In this document: positions 5,866 through 7,960 of the stretch, one piece after another
Position numbering within the stretch: the stretch's first letter is position 1
Layout of the letters: every line of letters starts with the position of its first letter
DNA from: Planctomycetota bacterium
GTDB taxonomy: Bacteria; Planctomycetota; Phycisphaerae; WQYP01
DNA: 7,960 bases
Direction of reading: 5' to 3'
Assembly (NCBI GenBank): GCA_021809365.1
Contig: JAKBAC010000151.1
Span: forward strand, 1-7,960
Position numbers and translations under genes: made by a program
The notes under the pieces: model-generated
Told to the model about the DNA's origin: nothing
The model's database searches: none
The model's input: the letters and a program-made list of their open reading frames with translations, nothing else

Positions 5866-7960
<2,095 letters not shown>

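Overview
The window looks like ordinary chromosomal DNA from a Gram-negative-type bacterium with moderately high GC. Two encoded proteins carry Sec-type signal sequences. The long, yeast-like form of PurC, the single-chain (fused) glycine decarboxylase and the secreted HEAT-like and membrane proteins of no recognised family would suit a Planctomycetota-like lineage (perhaps Phycisphaerae). That assignment is an impression from protein style, not something the sequence proves. I see no tRNA, rRNA, CRISPR array, insertion sequence, phage gene or other mark of a mobile island.

Layout from left to right. At 20-1069 (+) lies an exported Ala-rich protein with a HEAT-like segment, followed after 12 bp by aroA (1082-2425, +), the EPSP synthase of the shikimate pathway. 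Tail-to-tail with aroA, overlapping its last 13 bp, is a very short minus-strand gene (2413-2529) for a 38-residue, extremely basic protein. It has its own Shine-Dalgarno, a perfect TATAAT -10 box and four short A-tracts immediately upstream. Divergent from it is a plus-strand gene (2680-4203) for an unrecognised membrane-anchored protein with a signal sequence and two central transmembrane helices. Three base pairs after it, convergent, ends purC (4207-5145, -), SAICAR synthetase, which begins at a TTG codon.

A 263-bp divergent spacer (5146-5408) separates purC from a universal-stress-type gene (5409-5819, +). It holds a candidate purC promoter, an 11-bp tandem repeat inside a purine-rich stretch, and a TATACT box followed at once by a strong 9-bp hairpin. 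gcvP (5866 to the window edge, +), the P-protein of the glycine cleavage system, follows 46 bp after the stress gene and runs off the end at codon 698.

The enzymes serve different pathways: aromatic amino acids (aroA), purines (purC) and glycine/one-carbon metabolism (gcvP). PurC and GcvP are linked only loosely, because purine synthesis consumes glycine and one-carbon units. The arrangement is compact, with convergent gene ends that overlap or nearly touch, leaving little room for dedicated terminators. I did not find a convincing new multi-gene system. The most interesting item is the tiny basic-protein gene and its strong-looking promoter region.
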